A stretch of DNA of 64,000 bases from Labia minor (taxonomy: Eukaryota > Arthropoda > Insecta > Dermaptera > Spongiphoridae), in assembly GCA_963082975.1 (NCBI GenBank), contig OY720344.1, forward strand, positions 60,726,546 through 60,790,545, written 5' to 3'. A model generated the notes under the pieces. It ran no database searches. It had not been told where the DNA came from and saw nothing but the letters and a program-made list of their open reading frames with translations. This document shows positions 59,495 through 64,000 of this stretch, piece after piece. A program made the translations under genes and the position numbers. Numbering within the stretch: position 1 is the stretch's first letter; the number at the start of each line of letters is the position of its first letter.

Positions 59495-60350
59495 TACTAG
59501 CTGCTCAGAGCTCCTTCGTCGCTCTTCACATCTAGACGGGGGCTCCGCCCCCTGTACCCCCGAGTGGTACATAGTATTTGGTTGAAAGTAGTAAAAGGTT
59601 TTCATCCATTTTGTTTCAATCAATGTATAACATAAAACATTCATTTCTTATTGTGTGATTATTTAAAATATATTTTAATTTAATCAGTAAATTAATTATA
59701 TATATTTTTATTGAATATGTTATAACTATCTACTCGAAAGTTCTTGGCAGCTACAACCACATTTCTCCAAGTGTTCTTATCCTGAGCCTCTGTTCCATCT
59801 TTCTTACGTCATTCCCTGGTGTCCTCATCTTTGGCCCATAAATGCTGGGAAGAATCCTATTCTCAAATACTCTGAATCCACTCTCATCTCCTAAGATCAT
59901 AGACCATGTCACACACTCATATAATACAACAGACAAAATAATTGTTTTATATATTTTAATTTTCATTCCCTTTTATAATAATTTTGATGAGATAAGCCTC
60001 TTTACTGAATGATAACAGGCGTTTCCCGATTGCAACTTCGATTTAAATTCTTCTCAAATATTATTATCCTTCGTGATTACATTCAATTTTTCTACATATT
60101 CGAATTCTACATTTTGTATGTTAATACTGCTCCTGTTTGTTTCTAAATATATTTATTTATCATTATTAATTTCAAACCTCATCTCTTTTCCTACCTTGAT
60201 TAATTTTTCCTCGCTATCTGTAATTGCAATTGCCGAATCTCCTATTATATTTAAGTCGTCTGGGTCACCTAATATTTTACAATTGATTTCCGCATCTTAC
60301 TCTTTCTTTACTACCTTCAAGATAAATTTTAAGATCAAAATTTGAAAAAG
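59495..60350 (-). pseudogene. LINE 3' region, copy c (RT active site to 3' end)
   Basis: The longest of the three related LINE relics. On the minus strand: a decayed active-site box (DPDDLNIIGDSAIAITDSEE; normally F-A-D-D) near 60270-60210, NDK and the NIQNVEFEYVEKL segment near 60160-60090, KLQSGNACYHSVKRLISSKLL near 60047-59985, and an intact 71-codon stretch (IYKTIILSVVLYECVTWSMI to RVFENRILPSIYGPK) at 59751-59966. The tail carrying DNV...AKNFRVT is mostly gone. The G/C-rich 3' block and TACTAGCTGCTCAGAG end follow. Inactive. Confidence 0.8.
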
Positions 60351-61312
60351 TTTATCCGGATCTATTGAGTCATGCGTAGGTTTTACTAAAGTCTACAAAT
60401 AATTAGTGAACAGAGATATTGAATTCGCGGTTTTTTTAATATCTGTCATAATGAAAATATCTTAATTAATGTTGATCGATTTGGCATGAACCCGCAATGA
60501 TATCGTCTAATATTTCCTCCGCCTATAGTTATAAGTATTGTATATGTTATAATAGAGTATAATATTTCTTGATCATTTCATTTTGATATTTTAATTTCAT
60601 TGCTTGATTTTTATTGAATATTTTTAATTATAATAAAATTTTAGAAAATGCAAAGTTAGAGACTTGAGACAATTTATAAAAATTAACGGTATAAAAGTAT
60701 TGATAAAACTAAAGATAAATTAACATTCATTAATAGTATTAATTTAAATTAATGGATTTATTTGATTTTTTATTATTAAGTTCATTTATTAATTTTTTTA
60801 GATCATAGTTAATTCCCTCCCTTAAAATAAAAGAAGTATTCAAATATAGAAAGAATAAATACAAAATAATTTAAGTTAAATATGATTTAAATATTTTATT
60901 ATATTAATTAAAATGAGAACTTTTAGAATAAATTATTTAATTGAAATGATAATTGAATATTAGAATTTAAAATAAAAAGTTAAATATTATAATAATTCTT
61001 TGATTGCTAGTTATATACATTGTGTAAAATGAGTCCGCCAGTCAGTGGGCCACGCCTGGCTCTTGAATGAACAACACGGAGAACTATATAAACTTAAAAA
61101 AAATAAATTCTGCGGTTATTGATTAGAATTAGATATTAATAAAATCTATAGCCTATGTTACCATAGAGATATATAAGAATATTGTGATGTAATTTCATAG
61201 AAATCATTTCTTATTTTTTGATGTTCATAATTCTAAATTACCGGTAAAGTGTCGGTTAAGTAGGAAATTTCTTTTTTGTTTGTTTCTATGACAGCAAAAA
61301 AGTAAACAAATT
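60351..61312. other. AT-rich stretch, no gene seen
   Basis: Probably includes further decayed LINE sequence just right of 60350; the rest is A/T-rich with nothing recognised. Confidence 0.55.
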
Positions 61313-61355
61313 ACATACATATATACATATATACATACATACATACATACATACA
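61313..61355. repeat. (ACAT)n-rich microsatellite
   Basis: ACATAC and ACAT units with TATA interruptions. Confidence 0.9.
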
Positions 61356-61382
61356 AACACTCTCCTTTATATATATAGATAT

Positions 61383-62233
61383 ATATATAGAATAAAGTGC
61401 TACTTCCGGTTAACTGATATTTTAAATGTAAAAAAACAGATATGGATATAATATAAATATTTTTAATTTTAATTTATTTATAATATATAAGGGCTGGCTG
61501 TGACGTCATGAAGTGCTGGGTGACGTCATATAATTTTAAATTAAGAAAAAACTAATGAAGATGATTTTTCTCGAGGATAAAACCAATACAAAGTGCATAA
61601 CACGTGGAGATATGCCTTCACGTGAAATTTGATATGAAAATAACCCTTCACTTCCTCTCTTCGATAGGCAATACTAGCACTTCCGGTTTCCGGATTTGCA
61701 CCAAAAGTTGATCAATTCATCCTACTGATGTATTAAGTAAATATACCACATTTCATCAAAATCCGTTGAGCCGTTCAGGCTGTACACATCTATACAGACG
61801 GACGGACAGACATCATGCTAAAAATACTTTTTTCTGTTAAGAAAATGCATGATTTGTGGAGATATGTACCTAAAAATATCCATAGGTGAAATTTGGTGTG
61901 AAAACAATACCTCCCTTACTATCGTCGGTCGGTAAAAAAGAAACGCTACTTGTATAGGTAAAATGTCACTTCCGGTAGTCAGATCATGATGAAATTTGGT
62001 ATCTCAATTTTTTTCATATTTTTAAATCTATATACAAAATATGAAGCAAATATCTCGAAGAAAACTGGTACTTTACTTGAAAGGTAAACGCAACCAGTGT
62101 AAGTAAAGTACCACTTCCGGTTAACCGATTTTGACAAAATTTTGATAGAAATCTACAAACTGTGAATAATTTCGGTGTACCAAATTTCGAAGTCCTAGCT
62201 TGATTAGTTTTTGAGTAAATTTGCTTACAGACA

Positions 62234-62264
<31 letters not shown>

Positions 62265-62415
62265 CATACATACATACATACACACACACAGACATAATTC
62301 GAAAAATGGTATTTTCCGACTCAGGGAGGCCTAAAACGTCAAGATCTATCGAAATCTCGAAGTCGAAATTTTTGACGATTCCAATACTTCCCTTATACGA
62401 AGTATGCGGGAAAGT
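61383..62415 (-). repeat. Interspersed repeat family A, copy 9
   Basis: Reverse orientation, near-complete. It pairs with copy 1 (4587-5336) over about 850 bp. It extends beyond the (CATA)n array into the leader missing from copy 1 and ends in TATGCGGGAAAGT at 62403-62415. It contains two TGACGTCA sites and ACCGGAAGTG-type blocks, and serves as the LINE-free counterpart of the insertion site at 4541. Confidence 0.88.
62233..62286. repeat. (CATA)n / (CA)n array inside family A
   Basis: About twelve CATA units followed by CACACACACA. In copy 1 the equivalent array is where the R1-clade LINE begins. Confidence 0.95.
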
Positions 62416-62532
62416 AAAAATACAAACTTAATATATAAGAGTCCAATTGATGCTCTATATAAGGAAATTTACTAATATAATTAGAAAAACACATCTCATA
62501 ACCATTTATTTTTTTAATATCTAGTGCGATGC

Positions 62533-62645
62533 TTGGTTTAATAAATATTATTTATTAATTTTAATTTATATTTTATAATTAATTAAATTTAATTTAAATA
62601 TAATATATGTTAATTAATCCAATTCAAATTGCTAGGTAGATTTTT
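62533..62645 (+). repeat. Family A fragment near the 3' end
   Basis: GGTTTAATAAATATTATTTA through ATTCAAATTGCTAGGTAG, matching the last part of copies 2 and 6 but losing the GAGTGGAGACACTCC terminus. Confidence 0.65.
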
Positions 62646-64000
62646 AAAAAAAAGCATGGAAAAATATCACAATTAGTTTTTATCATTATAATGGATGTAT
62701 AGAATAGGAATAGGAAATGGGATAGACAATTATTGTTAAAACGAATAGATAATAAAATTAAAACTAGCAAGTTGAAGTTATGTTATATATTCATTTCTAA
62801 AGCATATTTCATTTTTTTTAATTTCATTACTTCTTTAAAAACATAAATGTTTATGTTATAATATCAAAAAAAAGAAAAAAAAGGCTGGCCTATAAAAATC
62901 CTGCTGTGCATTTACTAGCTATATATATTTTTTTCTCTTTTTTAGGCTTTAAGTTTTAATGATATTACCGATTTTTAGTAGTATAGAGAAATGTTCTTCT
63001 TCTTCTTCTAGATACCAATCATTTAAGAAAAAATAAATATGCATATATGAGAGAAGTAAGATAAAAAAAAACTCAAATTTTTTTATTTTATATAGCAATG
63101 CAAATGAAAATAATAAAATCAAATTTATGATATCTTTTTTATATATTTTACTTCTTTAATTGTAAAATAAAATACAAAAAATCTAGCTAATTTGAGTAGT
63201 TTTATTTATCGAAATGTTGAATATAATATTTAATTTATTCCAAATTATTCAAATGAATTGTATCAAATAATAGTAGATAGACAGCTACTCCACCTACTCT
63301 ATTAACTCTTGATAGAGAGTGTGAATATGTTAATTAAACACCTCTATAGGTGAGAATTAATTAAAATATAGGTATCAAATATAAATATATGTTGTACATA
63401 ATGTGGATAAATGACTTTACCCAAATTTGTTTATAAAAATAATTTTATTAATAAGATTTAAGGATATTCTTTTAAATTAAATTAATATAATAATATTAGC
63501 TAAAAATCAAGTGATTCTTAAAGGTTTTTTTTTAATATTGCAATAAAGCCATTTAAAAATAATTATTATATATCAAATATAAATTATCTTACAAATTAAC
63601 AGTCTAAATTTATAAAATTAAGAACATTAACATAACACCAACTTAAACAAACTTATTTCTGAACCTTAGATTGCAAGGGGATTTAAAAATATAATATATA
63701 TATATATATATATTAAATATAAATATAATATAAATAATGACACACATATATATTTATGCAACTCATTACGTACAAATAACAAACAATGGATTTAAGCATT
63801 GAAGGCATGCGCACTCGAAATTTGGCCTTTCGTGGAGTAGGAGAGAATTTATTAATAATTAAAGTGGAGTGCATCCAACATATATTAAAATAGTTCAGAA
63901 CATGTTAGACACGTTCTTGAATTTCAGCATAGATAAAAAATTCCTGCTCATGAGTATTAATTAAATCACACACTGTAAAAAAACAAAACTATAAAAATAA
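62646..64000. other. AT-rich stretch to window end, no gene seen
   Basis: A/T-rich with a TTC run near 62997 and a TA run near 63697-63713. No frame resembling a known protein. Confidence 0.6.

Overview
The window is eukaryotic, strongly AT-rich, and reads as the transposon-rich intergenic (or intronic) DNA of an arthropod, most likely an insect. The grounds are an R1-clade LINE, Jockey- and RTE-type LINE fragments, at least five mariner-derived elements or relics, three clear hAT elements, a possible Penelope-like fragment, and many AT and tetranucleotide microsatellites. I cannot fix the order or species. I found no convincing host protein-coding gene, rRNA or tRNA.

Left edge (1-5.5 kb): a non-LTR retrotransposon of the R1 clade lies on the minus strand. 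It has an intact gag-like ORF1 and an ORF2 that stays open for 915 codons to the window edge. Its 5' end abuts a (GTAT)n array, which is (ACAT)n on the element's own strand. That array belongs to a roughly 1 kb interspersed repeat, called family A here, which recurs at about nine places in the window.

DNA transposons: two nearly identical hAT elements (10658-13984 and 44042-48291) each have a perfect 8-bp target duplication. One carries a single in-frame stop. The other is interrupted by a nested 932-bp mariner deletion derivative, whose sister copy lies 1.5 kb upstream of that hAT (42545-43476). Other elements are a 426-bp hAT-like MITE (6789-7214), a rearranged 787-bp mariner (7342-8128), a snapback mariner with about 190-bp inverted arms (29074-29764), a 703-bp hAT derivative inserted into a LINE relic (30013-30715), and a MITE family at 54.7-56.3 kb with one member carrying a nested insertion.

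The most unusual structure is at 22892-24951. It is a 2.06-kb element made of two 924-bp arms that look identical by eye around a 143-bp loop, with terminal motifs and a 4-bp ATTA duplication. The arms and loop contain pieces of a broken transposase-like reading frame. Together with the snapback mariner it suggests that arm-inversion has produced non-autonomous elements more than once here.

The LINE relics (29.8-31.5, 34.6-36.2, 38.9-39.7 and 57.5 kb, and 59.5-60.4 kb) are decayed. The rest is AT-rich sequence with microsatellites. The elements do not form a pathway: the window records successive and nested insertions, and the relative ages of several can be read from the nesting.
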